Shown: piece after piece, positions 1-9,200 of the stretch
Layout of the letters: each line of letters opens with the position of its first letter
Numbering within the stretch: the stretch's first letter is position 1
DNA from: Geodermatophilaceae bacterium URHB0062
Lineage (GTDB): Bacteria > Actinomycetota > Actinomycetes > Mycobacteriales > Geodermatophilaceae
NCBI GenBank assembly: GCA_000620185.1
Contig: JHVO01000005.1
Location: 431,050-495,049, forward strand
DNA length: 64,000 nucleotides
Reading direction: 5' to 3'
Program-made: the position numbers and the translations under genes
Notes under the pieces: generated by a model
Told to the model about the DNA's origin: nothing
Database searches by the model: none
The model's input: the letters and a program-made list of their open reading frames with translations, nothing else

Positions 1-131
1 CGATGAAGGCGGCGTTCAAGACGCCGGAGTGGGCCGCCGGTGGCAAGGACCTCGCCTCCTGGGGAGGCATGGACCTGGTCACCATGTTCTCGGCCGAGCC
101 GCACCCGCGGGCCGACAGCACCGACGGCTGA
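1..131 (+). CDS. C-terminal end of an unidentified protein (5' truncated by window)
   Basis: An open frame enters from the left edge (codon phase begins at base 3) and stops at TGA 129-131, giving the last ~43 residues, including the stretch TPEWAAGGKDLASWGGMDLV. I do not recognise the family with confidence. It runs head-on into paaE with only 22 bp between the two stops. That position beside a phenylacetate operon makes an acyl-CoA enzyme (for example a crotonase) conceivable, but this is inference from neighbourhood only. Confidence 0.4.
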   Translation, partial: MKAAFKTPEWAAGGKDLASWGGMDLVTMFSAEPHPRADSTDG

Positions 132-153
132 CGTCCGGCCGTCCGAGCCCGCG

Positions 154-1245
154 TCAGGCGTCGAAGTCGACCGTCAGGGTGTCGGACACCGGCAGGCTCT
201 GGCAGGTGAGCACGTAGCCGGCCTCGACCTCCGCGGCCTCGAGCGCGTAGTTGCGGCGCATGTGCACCTCGCCGTCGGTGACGCGCGCCCGGCAGGTGCC
301 GCACACGCCGCCCTTGCAGGCGAAGGGCAGGTCGCCGCGCACGCGCTGCGCGGAGTCGAGGACCGGCTCGTCGCGGGAGAGCGTCAGCGGGGTGGCGCGG
401 CCGTCGAGGACGACCGTCACCTCGCTGCTCGGCCCGGTGACGGTCGCGTCGTCGCCGCGGACCGGCTCCGGGGGGACGTCGTCGACGTAGAACAGCTCCT
501 GGTGGACCTTGCCGGTCGGCACGCCCAGCTCGGTCAGCAGGGCCCGGGCGTCCTCCACCATGCCGTGCGGTCCGCACAGCCACCAGTGGTCGACGGCGTG
601 GGCGTCGACGAGGTTGTCGACCAGCGACCGCAGCCGGGCGCCGTCGAGGCGGCCGCTGGTGAGCTCGGCGTCGCGTGGCTCGCGGGACAGCACGTGCACC
701 AGCTGCAGGCGGGGGCCGTACCGGTCCTTCAGGTCCGCCAGCTCGTCGGCGAACATGACCGTGTTCGTGCGCCGGTTGCCGTAGAAAACGGTCACGGTGC
801 TCCGGCCGTCGCGCAGCACCGTGGCGGCGAGCGACAGCGCCGGCGTGATGCCGGAGCCGGCGACGACGAACACGTGGTCGCCCGGGATCGAGAGGTCCGC
901 GGTGAACGTGCCCGAGGGCGGCAGCACCTCGATGGTGTCGCCGGGCCGGACCTGGTGGACGAGGTAGGAGGAGAAGAAACCCCCGGGCACCTCGCGGACG
1001 CCCACCCGCGGCTGCGCGCCCATCGGCGCGCAGATCGAGTAGGAGCGGCGCTCGTCCCGGTCGCCGTCGACCCGGCGCAGGGTGAGCGCCTGGCCCGGCT
1101 TGAACCGGTAGTCCTCGGCCAGCTCGACCGGGACGTCGAAGGTCACGGCGACGGCGTCGTCGGTCAGCGGCTCGACCTTGGCGACGGTCAGCGGGTGGAA
1201 CTCCGGCCGGCGGCGGGGGGTCACCGGGGCGTCGGTCGTCGTCAC
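154..1245 (-). CDS. paaE: Phenylacetyl-CoA epoxidase, reductase subunit PaaE
   Basis: 363 residues. PaaE passes electrons from NADPH through FAD and a plant-type 2Fe-2S cluster to the PaaA di-iron oxygenase, which converts phenylacetyl-CoA to the ring 1,2-epoxide. Visible domains: an N-terminal FAD-binding barrel (RRSYSICAP motif), an NAD(P)-binding Rossmann domain (VVAGSGITPALSLA), and a C-terminal ferredoxin domain with CKGGVCGTCRARV and a later Cys in LTCQS. Length matches the family (~350). The GTG start directly abuts the paaD stop, so it is the last gene of paaABCDE and is probably translationally coupled. Confidence in family is high. Confidence 0.95.
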   Translation of the reverse strand: MTTTDAPVTPRRRPEFHPLTVAKVEPLTDDAVAVTFDVPVELAEDYRFKPGQALTLRRVDGDRDERRSYSICAPMGAQPRVGVREVPGGFFSSYLVHQVRPGDTIEVLPPSGTFTADLSIPGDHVFVVAGSGITPALSLAATVLRDGRSTVTVFYGNRRTNTVMFADELADLKDRYGPRLQLVHVLSREPRDAELTSGRLDGARLRSLVDNLVDAHAVDHWWLCGPHGMVEDARALLTELGVPTGKVHQELFYVDDVPPEPVRGDDATVTGPSSEVTVVLDGRATPLTLSRDEPVLDSAQRVRGDLPFACKGGVCGTCRARVTDGEVHMRRNYALEAAEVEAGYVLTCQSLPVSDTLTVDFDA

Positions 1246-1746
1246 TCAGATCTCCTTGACGTGCTCGAACGGCTCACGGCAGGTGCGGCAGCGGCGCAGC
1301 GCCTTGCAGGCGGTCGCGCCGAACTCCGAGATCTCCTCGGTGTCCGCCGAGCCGCAGAGCGGGCACGACGCCGTCCGGGTGGTCGGCCCGAGCTGCAGCG
1401 GCACCGGGCCGGCCGGGCGGACCGGGGCCCTGCCGGGCGGCGCGATCCCGGTGGCGGCGAGCTTGCGGCGGCCCTCGTCGCTGATCCAGTCGGTGGTCCA
1501 CGCGGGGGAGAGCACGGTGCGCACGTCGACGTCATCGAAGCCGGCGCGGTGCAGGGCGTGCAGCAGGTCGGCGCGCATGACCCCCATGGCGGGACAGCCG
1601 GTGTACGTCGGGGTGATCTCGACGACGACCGTGCCCGCCTCGGTGCGGACGTCGCGGAGGACGCCGAGGTCCGCGAGGGTCACCGTCGGCAGCTCCGGAT
1701 CGGTGACGCGGGCGGCCACCTCGTACGGGTCCGTGCGGCCGGTCAC
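1246..1746 (-). CDS. paaD: Phenylacetyl-CoA epoxidase assembly protein PaaD
   Basis: 166 residues. PaaD is the DUF59/MIP18-like maturation factor of the PaaABC(D)E epoxidase, thought to help deliver iron or Fe-S clusters. The N-terminal half is the DUF59 domain (VTDPELPTVTLADLGVLRDV, with the TYTGCPA loop). The C-terminal tail carries CPLCGS, then FGATACKALRRCRTCREPF, the four-cysteine zinc or iron site typical of PaaD. Start chosen as GTG at 1746 because it overlaps the paaC TGA as GTGA; another GTG lies one codon upstream. Followed without a gap by paaE. Confidence 0.93.
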   Translation of the reverse strand: MTGRTDPYEVAARVTDPELPTVTLADLGVLRDVRTEAGTVVVEITPTYTGCPAMGVMRADLLHALHRAGFDDVDVRTVLSPAWTTDWISDEGRRKLAATGIAPPGRAPVRPAGPVPLQLGPTTRTASCPLCGSADTEEISEFGATACKALRRCRTCREPFEHVKEI

Positions 1747-2654
1747 CACGTGGCCGCCGGATGCTCGCGGGCCAGGCCCTGCAGCTCGTCGAGCAACTCG
1801 GCCAGCTCGGGGCCGTGCTCGCCCAGGCGACCGCGCGGCGGCGCGTCGGCCGGCCACCCCGGCACGGTCAGCGTGGCGCGCCCGAGCACCTCCGTGAGGA
1901 CCGCGTGCACCTCGCCGCGCACCTCCGCCGGGTCGACGGCGATGCCCCCGGCGGCCAGCCGCTGCTCCGTGGGCGTCGCGCTGAAGACGTCGGCCAGCAG
2001 GGGCCACACCGCCTCGGCACCGGCCTGCGCGCGCCGGTGCGACTCCTCCGTGCCGTCGCCCAGGCGCAGCACCCAGCGGGCGGCGTGGTCCCGGTGGTAG
2101 GTCAGCTCGTTGACCCCCTTGGCGGCGATCGCGGCGAGCACCGGGTCGCGGGACTCCCGGAGCCGGGCGAGGACGGCGAGGCGCACCGTGGCGGCGGCCA
2201 GCAGCCGGAGCATGGTGTGCGCGAAGTCGCCGTTCTCCGCCTCGACCAGCGCGGTGCAGCGGAACTCGTCGGGGTCCCGGAAGTAGGCCAGCGCGTCCTC
2301 GTCGGGGATCGACTCGGTCGCCCGCTCGCGCGAACGGCCGAGGACGCCGACCGAGCCCGCCCGGGCCAGCAGCAGTCGCGCCTGCCCGAGCAGGTCGAGG
2401 GCGATGTTGCCGATCGCGACCTCCTCCTCCAGTTCCGGCGCGTTGGTGATCCACTGCGTGAGCCGCTGCGCCAGCACCAGGGCGTCGTCGCCGAGCATCA
2501 GGCAGTACTCACCCAGGTCGGCCGGGTCCACGCCCTCGGGCACGGTCGTGTCGACCCCGGCGAGCGGCTCGTCGAACCCGGTGCCGAACGCCCAGTGCCC
2601 CTCGTCGCTGTGGGCATGGTCCAGCGCCTCGTACACCGTCTCCTCGTGCGCCAT
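1743..2654 (-). CDS. paaC: Phenylacetyl-CoA epoxidase structural subunit PaaC
   Basis: 303 residues. PaaC is the non-catalytic ferritin-like partner of PaaA in the heteromeric epoxidase. The sequence shows the PaaC signature (EYCLMLGDDALVLAQRL, then ALDLLGQARLLLARAG, and ELTYHRDHAARWVLRLGDGT) and lacks the paired EXXH iron ligands of PaaA. The start is ATG 2654 (MAHEETVYEAL). An in-frame upstream ATG at 2696 lies inside the palindromic repeat 2671-2731 and is rejected because it would read the repeat as protein. Its stop overlaps the paaD start. Confidence 0.93.
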   Translation of the reverse strand: MAHEETVYEALDHAHSDEGHWAFGTGFDEPLAGVDTTVPEGVDPADLGEYCLMLGDDALVLAQRLTQWITNAPELEEEVAIGNIALDLLGQARLLLARAGSVGVLGRSRERATESIPDEDALAYFRDPDEFRCTALVEAENGDFAHTMLRLLAAATVRLAVLARLRESRDPVLAAIAAKGVNELTYHRDHAARWVLRLGDGTEESHRRAQAGAEAVWPLLADVFSATPTEQRLAAGGIAVDPAEVRGEVHAVLTEVLGRATLTVPGWPADAPPRGRLGEHGPELAELLDELQGLAREHPAATW

Positions 2655-2670
2655 GTCTCTCCTGGTTCCC

Positions 2671-2731
2671 CGCGAGATCTGCACACTCGTGGCCATCAGG
2701 CCGTGATCACCACGAATGTGCAGATCTCGCG
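2671..2731. repeat. REP-like palindrome filling the paaB-paaC gap
   Basis: Two 22-nt arms (2671-2692 and 2710-2731) are inverted copies with one mismatch; the left arm begins CGCGAGATCTGCACACTCGT. Pairing extends inward (ATCA/TGAT) to about 28 nt per arm around a 5-nt loop GGCCG with three mismatches in all. The element starts 1 nt after the paaB stop and ends 16 nt before the paaC ATG, inside an otherwise tightly packed operon. It could act as an mRNA stabiliser or partial attenuator, or be a mobile REP/MITE-type repeat. I see no second copy in this window. Confidence 0.85.
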
Positions 2732-2732
2732 G

Positions 2733-3095
2733 TCACATGTGGGGGACGTTCTCGGGGATCTCGTAGAACGTGGGGTGGCGGTACACCTTGTCGCCGCTCG
2801 GGGCGAACATCGGGTCCTTCTCGTCGGGGCTCGAGGCGGTGATGTCGGCGGACCGGACCACCCAGATGCTCACGCCCTCGTTGCGCCGGGTGTAGAGGTC
2901 GCGGGCGGCGTGCACAGCCATCTCGTCGTCCGGGGCGTGCAGCGAGCCGACGTGCACGTGATTGATGCCGCGCTTGCCGCGCACGAAGACCTCGTACAGC
3001 GGCCAGTCTCGCCGGGCGGTGGCCGCCTTGGGCTCGACCGGCACCTCGGGCCCGGTCGGGACGGCGCCGTGGCCGCCCTCGCTCGTCATGCTCAT
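2733..3095 (-). CDS. paaB: Phenylacetyl-CoA epoxidase subunit PaaB
   Basis: 120 residues. PaaB is the small subunit bridging PaaA/PaaC dimers in the epoxidase complex. The core reads [20 protein letters not shown], then [21 protein letters not shown] and a C-terminal [16 protein letters not shown], all typical of PaaB. The start is taken as ATG 3095, which overlaps the paaA stop as ATGA; ATG 3089 is an alternative. The N-terminus is ~25 residues longer than in E. coli PaaB (95), a low-complexity tail. Its stop is followed after 1 nt by the palindrome 2671-2731. Confidence 0.93.
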   Translation of the reverse strand: MSMTSEGGHGAVPTGPEVPVEPKAATARRDWPLYEVFVRGKRGINHVHVGSLHAPDDEMAVHAARDLYTRRNEGVSIWVVRSADITASSPDEKDPMFAPSGDKVYRHPTFYEIPENVPHM

Positions 3096-4048
3096 GACGC
3101 GTGCTTCCGGGCGTAGGCCGTGGCCGCTTCGCGCACCCACGCGTTGTCGTCACGCGCGGCCCGGCGGCGGGCGATCCGGACGGCGTTCATCGGGCCGTCG
3201 CCGCTGATCACCCGCTTGAACTCCGACCAGTCGATCGCGCCGAAGCGGTAGTGCCCGGAGGCCTCGTCGTAGGTGAGCTCGGGGTCGGGCAGGGTCACGC
3301 CGAGGACCTCGGCCTGCGGCACGGACATGTCGACGTAGCGCTGGCGCAGCTCGTCGTTGCTGTGCCGCTTGATGCCCCACGCCATCGACTGCGCCGAGTT
3401 GGGGCTGTCGTCGTCCGGCGGGCCGAACATCATGAGCGAGGGCCACCACCACCGGTCGACGGCGTCCTGCACCATTGCCCGCTGCTCGTCGGTGCCGCGC
3501 ACCATCGTCATCAGCAGCTCGTAGCCCTGCCGCTGGTGGAACGACTCCTCCTTGCAGATGCGGATCATCGCCCGGGCGTAGGGCCCGTAGGAGGAGCGGC
3601 ACAGCGGCACCTGGTTGCAGATCGCCGCACCGTCGACGAACCAGCCGATGACGCCGACGTCGGCGTAGGTGAGCGTCGGGTAGTTGAAGATCGAGCTGTA
3701 CTTCTGCCGGCCCTCGATCAGCTTGTCGGTGAGGTCGGCCCGGTCGGCGCCGAGGGTCTCGGCCGCCGAGTACAGGTACAGCCCGTGGCCGGCCTCGTCC
3801 TGCACCTTGGCCAGCAGGATCGCCTTGCGCCGCAGGCTGGGCGCGGCCAGGAGCCAGTCGCCCTCCGGCTGCATCCCGATGATCTCCGAGTGCGCGTGCT
3901 GGGCGATCTGCCGGACCAGCGTCTTGCGGTAGCCCTCGGGCATCCAGTCGCGCGGCTCGATGCGGTGCTCGGCGGAGACCGTGGCGTCGAACTGCTCCTG
4001 CAGCGCGGCCTCATCGGGCGCGGGCCGTTCGAGGGTGGGCGCGGACAT
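3092..4048 (-). CDS. paaA: Phenylacetyl-CoA epoxidase catalytic subunit PaaA
   Basis: 318 residues. PaaA is the di-iron monooxygenase subunit that epoxidises the aromatic ring of phenylacetyl-CoA. Ferritin-like helices carry the expected ligands: [39 protein letters not shown] (EXXH type), [18 protein letters not shown] (second EXXH). GAGGAG lies 6 nt before the ATG. First gene of paaABCDE; the minus-strand promoter must lie in 4049-4137, which also holds a TetR-type operator at 4069-4084, so repression by PaaR and release by phenylacetyl-CoA is the likely control. Confidence 0.96.
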   Translation of the reverse strand: MSAPTLERPAPDEAALQEQFDATVSAEHRIEPRDWMPEGYRKTLVRQIAQHAHSEIIGMQPEGDWLLAAPSLRRKAILLAKVQDEAGHGLYLYSAAETLGADRADLTDKLIEGRQKYSSIFNYPTLTYADVGVIGWFVDGAAICNQVPLCRSSYGPYARAMIRICKEESFHQRQGYELLMTMVRGTDEQRAMVQDAVDRWWWPSLMMFGPPDDDSPNSAQSMAWGIKRHSNDELRQRYVDMSVPQAEVLGVTLPDPELTYDEASGHYRFGAIDWSEFKRVISGDGPMNAVRIARRRAARDDNAWVREAATAYARKHAS

Positions 4049-4061
4049 CGGCTCTCCTCAG

Positions 4062-4090
4062 CTATTTACTGACCAAGCGGTCAGGAATAG
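4062..4090. promoter_or_regulatory. TetR-type operator between paaA and paaK (probable PaaR site)
   Basis: CTGACC-AAGC-GGTCAG at 4069-4084 is a 6+6 palindrome with a 4-nt centre. It is flanked by further inverted matches (CTATT at 4062, AATAG ending near 4090). The TGACC/GGTCA core is the usual PaaR/FadR-like TetR operator form. It sits in the 89-bp gap between paaA and paaK, so one repressor could close both arms. Binding is inferred. Confidence 0.7.
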
Positions 4091-4137
4091 TGTGGCCCAC
4101 GAACGGCCCGTGCACAAGCGACCAGGGGACGACGGCC

Positions 4138-5481
4138 ATGACGACGACCGAACCGCGCGCGACCGCCCGTCGGGTGGGCGAGCCTCCGAGCCAGGAGATG
4201 CTCGACCCGGCCGAGCGGATGGGCGTCGAGGAGCTGCGCGCCCTGCAGCTCGGGCGGCTCCGCTGGTCGCTGCGGCACGCCTACGACAACGTGCCGCACT
4301 ACCGCCGCGCCTTCGACGACGCCGGCGTGCACCCCGACGACTGCCGGGAGCTGGCCGACCTGGCGCGGTTCCCGACCACAAGCAAGGCCGACCTGCGCGA
4401 CAACTACCCGTTCGGCATGTTCGCCGTCCCCCGGGAGCAAGTGCGGCGGGTGCATGCCTCGTCGGGCACGACCGGCCGTCCGACGGTGGTCGGCTACACC
4501 GAGCGCGATCTCGACACCTGGGCCACGGTCATGGCGCGGTCGATCCGGGCCGCGGGCGGGCGGTCCGGCGACGTCCTGCACAACGCCTACGGGTACGGCC
4601 TGTTCACCGGCGGGCTGGGCGCCCACTACGGAGCCGAGAGGCTCGGGTGCACCGTCGTCCCGGTCTCCGGCGGGATGACGCCCCGCCAGGTGCAGCTGAT
4701 CCGCGACTTCGAGCCGCGGGTGATCATGGTGACGCCGTCCTACATGCTCACCGTCATCGACGAGCTCGAGAAGCAGGGCGTCGATCCGCGCGCGACCTCG
4801 CTGCGGATCGGCATCTTCGGCGCCGAGCCGTGGACCGAGCAGATGCGCCGCGAGATGGAGGAGCGGCTCGACATCGAGGCGGTCGACATCTACGGGCTGT
4901 CGGAGGTCATGGGCCCCGGCGTCGCCCAGGAGTGCGTGGAGACCAAGGACGGGCTGCACGTCTGGGAGGACCACTTCTACCCCGAGGTCATCGATCCGAT
5001 CACCGGCGAGGTGCTGCCCGAGGGGGAGCGGGGCGAGCTCGTGTTCACCTCGCTCACCAAGGAGGCGATGCCGGTCGTGCGGTATCGGACGCGCGACCTG
5101 ACCCGGCTGCTGCCCGGCACGGCGCGACCCGGGATGCGCCGCATCGAGAAGATCACCGGCCGGACCGACGACATGATCATCCTGCGCGGGGTGAACCTGT
5201 TCCCGACGCAGATCGAGGAGATCGTCCTGCGCACGCCCGGCCTGTCCCCGCACTTCTCCCTGGAGCTGACCACGCGGGGCCGGATGGATCACCTCACCGC
5301 GCGGGTGGAGGCACGGCCGGACTGCCCGCCCGAGCGTCGCGCGCCGGCGGCCGCCGAGATCGCGAAGGGGGTCAAAGACGTCGTCGGACTCAGCATCGAG
5401 GTTCTGGTGGTCGACCCGGAGACGCTGCCCCGGTCGGTGGGCAAGCTGCAGCGGCTCGTCGACCACCGTGAGCGGGCATGA
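4138..5481 (+). CDS. paaK: Phenylacetate-CoA ligase PaaK
   Basis: 447 residues. Adenylates phenylacetate and joins it to CoA, the first step of the aerobic phenylacetate hybrid pathway, feeding the PaaABCE epoxidase encoded divergently. Signature features: the AMP-loop ASSGTTGRPTVVGYT, the acyl-binding GYGLFTGGLGAHYGAERLG, EPWTEQMRREME with YGLSEVMGPGVAQEC, and the C-terminal GRTDDMIILRGVNLFPTQIE. Start ATG 4138 follows AGGGGACGACGGCC; an upstream ATG at 4090 lies too near the operator. Length is typical (430-450). Confidence 0.96.
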   Translation: MTTTEPRATARRVGEPPSQEMLDPAERMGVEELRALQLGRLRWSLRHAYDNVPHYRRAFDDAGVHPDDCRELADLARFPTTSKADLRDNYPFGMFAVPREQVRRVHASSGTTGRPTVVGYTERDLDTWATVMARSIRAAGGRSGDVLHNAYGYGLFTGGLGAHYGAERLGCTVVPVSGGMTPRQVQLIRDFEPRVIMVTPSYMLTVIDELEKQGVDPRATSLRIGIFGAEPWTEQMRREMEERLDIEAVDIYGLSEVMGPGVAQECVETKDGLHVWEDHFYPEVIDPITGEVLPEGERGELVFTSLTKEAMPVVRYRTRDLTRLLPGTARPGMRRIEKITGRTDDMIILRGVNLFPTQIEEIVLRTPGLSPHFSLELTTRGRMDHLTARVEARPDCPPERRAPAAAEIAKGVKDVVGLSIEVLVVDPETLPRSVGKLQRLVDHRERA

Positions 5482-5483
5482 GT

Positions 5484-5509
5484 CCGGCAGAAACGGCCGT
5501 TTCTGCCGG
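5484..5509. repeat. Perfect 26-bp palindrome between paaK and paaR
   Basis: The half-site CCGGCAGAAACGG is followed immediately by its exact reverse complement, giving a 26-bp perfect palindrome with no spacer. It begins 3 nt after the paaK stop and ends 12 nt before the paaR GTG. As RNA it would form a strong hairpin and could end paaK transcription (no U-tract follows). As DNA it could be an operator controlling paaR. A dispersed palindromic repeat is a third possibility. Confidence 0.85.
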
Positions 5510-5521
5510 GGAGGGGTGCGG

Positions 5522-6136
5522 GTGACCGCCACCGAGAACCCCACCCCGGCGCGGCGTGGCCGCCCCGGCTACTCCCTGGACTCGCTGCTCGACGTCGCCG
5601 TCGCCGTCTTCAACGAGCGGGGCTACGACGCCACGAGCATGGAGGACCTCGCCGCCCGGCTCGGCGTCACCAAGTCGGCGATCTACCACCACGTGCCCAG
5701 CAAGGTGGAACTCCTCCGGCTGGGCCTGGACCGGGCGCTGGACGCGCTGTTCGCGGTCACCGAGGAGGACGGCGCCACGACCGGGCCCGCGATCGACCGG
5801 CTCGAGCACGTCGTCCGGGGGTCGGTGCGCGTCCTGGCCGCCGAGCTCCCGTTCGTCACCCTGCTGCTGCGGGTGCGCGGCAACTCACCCGTCGAGCAGG
5901 CGGCGCTCGGGCGCCGCCGCGACTTCGACCGTGTCGTCACCGAACTCGTCCGCGCCGCGGAGGACGAGGGTGACGTGCGCACCGACGTCGACCCCGCCGT
6001 CACCAGCCGGCTGCTGTTCGGCACCGTCAACTCACTGACCGAGTGGTACCGCCCCGGCGGCGGCCTCTCGCCCGACTCCCTCGCCGACGCGCTGGTCACC
6101 ACGACGTTCGGGGGGCTGCGCACCCGGTCGTCCTGA
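5522..6136 (+). CDS. paaR: TetR-family regulator of the phenylacetate cluster (PaaR-like)
   Basis: 204 residues. N-terminal TetR helix-turn-helix: LLDVAVAVFNERGYDATSMEDLAARLGVTKSAIYHHVPSK. The C-terminal ligand domain ends with ALVTTTFGGLR. The start GTG 5522 is preceded by GGGGAGGGGTGCG; the ATG at 5468 would read through the palindrome 5484-5509 and is rejected. Placed 40 nt after paaK on the same strand, it most likely represses both paa arms through 4069-4084 and responds to phenylacetyl-CoA, as known for actinobacterial PaaR. The ligand here is inferred. Confidence 0.85.
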   Translation: MTATENPTPARRGRPGYSLDSLLDVAVAVFNERGYDATSMEDLAARLGVTKSAIYHHVPSKVELLRLGLDRALDALFAVTEEDGATTGPAIDRLEHVVRGSVRVLAAELPFVTLLLRVRGNSPVEQAALGRRRDFDRVVTELVRAAEDEGDVRTDVDPAVTSRLLFGTVNSLTEWYRPGGGLSPDSLADALVTTTFGGLRTRSS

Positions 6137-6201
6137 TCGTCTCCTGCGCCTGCTTCCCGCGTGCCGACGCACGTGGTGCAGCACCGATCAGCGGTCGGCC
6201 C

Positions 6202-6207
6202 TAGGGT
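6202..6207 (+). promoter_or_regulatory. Candidate -10 box for the giant carboxylase gene
   Basis: TAGGGT at 6202-6207 fits the actinobacterial TANNNT -10 consensus and lies 31 nt before the ATG at 6239. GGAGAGGG at about 6224-6231 would be the ribosome-binding site. No good -35 is evident. Confidence 0.45.
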
Positions 6208-6238
6208 CGTGACCAGGCACAGCGGAGAGGGTCGGTGC

Positions 6239-9200
6239 ATGTTCAGCCGGATTGCGGTGGTCAACCGGGGAGAGCCGGCGATGCGGCTCATCCGCGCGGT
6301 ACGCGAACTCAACGCCGAGTACGACTACGGCATCCGGGTGATCGCCCTGCACACGGAGTCCGAGCGCCGGGCCACGTTCGTGCGGGCCGCCGACGAGGCC
6401 GTCGTCCTGCAGGAGACCGGCGCCGGCAACCCCTACCTCGACCACGAGGAGCTCGGCCGCGCCCTGCGCACGGCGCGGGCGGACGCGGCCTGGGTCGGCT
6501 GGGGCTTCGTCGCCGAGGACCCGGCGTTCGCCGAGCTGTGCGCCTCGCTCGGGGTCACCTTCATCGGCCCGCCGCCGGAGGCGATGCGCCTGCTGGGCGC
6601 CAAGATCGAGGCGAAGGTCCTGGCCGAGCAGACCGGCGTTCCGGTCGCCGCCTGGAGCGGCGGTCCCGTGGCGGGCATCGAGGACGGACGCCGGCACGCG
6701 GAGACCATCGGCTATCCGCTCATCGTCAAGTCCCGCAGCGGCGGCGGTGGGCGCGGGATCCGCATCGTCCGGTCGGAGGGCGAGCTCGAGGAGGCGCTGA
6801 CCCGCACGCAGGACGAGGCGCTGAAGACGTTCGGCGACGCGACGATCTTCATGGAGCGGCTGGTCGAGGGGGGCCGGCACGTCGAGGTACAGGTGATCGC
6901 CGACCAGCACGGCGGGGTGTGGGCGCCCGGCGTGCGGGACTGCTCGGTGCAGCGGCGCAACCAGAAGGTGATCGAGGAGTCCAGTTCGCCGGTGCTCACC
7001 GCCGAGCAGTCCAACGCGCTGCGCGAGTCGTCGATGGCCCTGGTGAAGGCGGCCGGCTACGTCGGGGCCGGCACCGTGGAGTTCCTCTACCAGCCCGACG
7101 AGACGCTGTTCACCTTCCTCGAGGTCAACACCCGGCTGCAGGTCGAGCACCCGGTCACGGAGGAGACGACGGGCCTCGACATCGTCAAGCTGCAGCTGCA
7201 CGTGGCGGCCGGCGGCCGGCTCGAGGGCGACGCGCCGACCGAGTTCGGGCACGCCGTCGAGGCCCGGCTCAACGCCGAGGACGCCGAGGAGGGCTTCGCG
7301 CCGGCGCCCGGGCAGGTGGAGCTGCTCCGGCTGCCCATCGGGCCGGGCATCCGCGTCGACACGGGCATGAGCGTCGGCGACGTCATCCCGCCGGCCTACG
7401 ACTCGATGGTCGCCAAGATCATCGCCTGGGGCCGCGACCGGCCGGAGGCGCTGGCCCGGCTGCGCTGCGCACTGCGCGAGACCACCGTCGTCCTGCGGGG
7501 TGGGACGACGACCAAGTCGTTCCTGCTCGACCTGCTCGACCGGCCCGAGGTGGTGGCCGGCACGGCCGACACCGGCTGGCTCGACCGCGCCGGCATCGCG
7601 GGCAGCACCGGGACGGCGCCCTCGGCCTACGCCGCGCTGGTGCAGGTGGGCATCGACGCGGCCGACGAGGAGGAGACGCGGGAGCGCGCCGCCTTCCTGG
7701 CCTCGGCCCGCGGCGGCCGGCCGCGTGCCCGGCACGAGGTCGGGCGCCGGTTCGAGCTCGGCTACCGCGGCCAGATCTACCGGCTCACGGTCACGACGAT
7801 CGGCCGCGACCGCTACCGCGTCGAGCTCGACGGGCGCCACGCCGACGTCGACGTGGACCGGCTCAGCCCGCTGGAGAGCCGGCTGACCATCGCGGGCGCC
7901 CGCTTCTCGGTGGTGTCGGTGCCGGCCGTCGGCTCGCACCTGGTCGAGGTCGACGGCGTCACGCACCGCATCGCGCGGGACGCCGGGGGAGTGGTGCGCG
8001 CGCCCGCGCCGTCGGTCGTGGTGGCTATCCGCGTCGAGGTCGGGCAGGACGTCGAGGCGGGCCAGACCGTCGCCGTCCTGGAGAGCATGAAGATGGAGAC
8101 GGCGGTGCGCGCGCCGTTCGCCGGCCGGGTCCGCGAGATCCTCGCCGCACCGAACTCGCAGGTCGACGCCGGCGCCGCGCTGCTGAACGTGGAGCCGGCC
8201 GGCGCCGACGTCGAGGTGGCCACGGGCGAGCGGATCGAGCTGCCGGACGGCCGCGAGCAGGCGCGTACGCCCCGCGACCGGGCGCTCTCCCTGCTCGCGG
8301 CGTTCCAGGCGCTGATCACCGGCTACGACGTGAGCGGCGGCTACGCCCAGCAGCTGGTCGCCGAGTACGGCGCCGCGCACGGCGAGCTGCCCGTCGACGA
8401 CGCCGAGCTGCTGCGCGGCGAGCTGTCGGTGCTGTCCACGTTCGCCGACCTGTGCGAGCTCTCGCGCAACCGGCCCTCGATCGACGAGCAGGACGCCGAC
8501 CAGCAGGTGCACAGCCCGCGGGAGTACTTCCACGCGTACCTGCACTCGCTGGACGTGGAGCGCGAGGCGCTGCCGGAGACGTTTAGGGGGCGGCTGGCCC
8601 GGGCCCTGCTGCACTACGGGGTCACCGACCTCGAGCCGAGCCCTGCGCTGGAGGAGGCCGTGCACCGGCTGTTCCTCGCCCAGCAGCGCATCCCCGACCA
8701 GCTGCCCGCCGTCCTCACGCTCCTGGACCGCTGGCTGACGTCGGTTCCGGCGCCGACCGACTCACGGGCGGAGGTGGCCGACGTCCTCGACCGTCTCGTC
8801 GTCGCCACCCAGCTGCGCTATCCCGCCGTGGGCGACCTGGCCCGCGCCGTGCGCTACCGCTACTTCGAGGAACCGGTGGTGCTGGCCGCGAAGGAGGAGG
8901 TGCTCGAGGCGGCCGGCCGGCTGCTGGCCGAGCTCGACGAGACCCCCGACACGGACGGCGGCCCCGACGTCTCGGCCATCGAGGCGCTGGTCGCGAGCCC
9001 CGAGCCGCTCATCCGCCTGCTGGCGCAGCGCTTCGACCGGCCGACGAGCCGGCCGGACCCGATCCTCGAGATCCTGACCCGGCGCTACTACCGCAGCCGC
9101 AGCCTGCAGAACGTGCGCTCGACCCTGCTCGCCGGGCACACCTGCGTCACGGCCGACTACGAGCTCAACGGCCTGCCCCTGCACCTGACCGCGCTGATGC

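Noticed and set aside
40..2100. Long plus-strand open frame (686 codons) across the paa operon
   Set aside because: It is antisense to paaE, paaD and paaC, Arg/Ala/Gly-rich without any family motif, and arises from high third-position GC.
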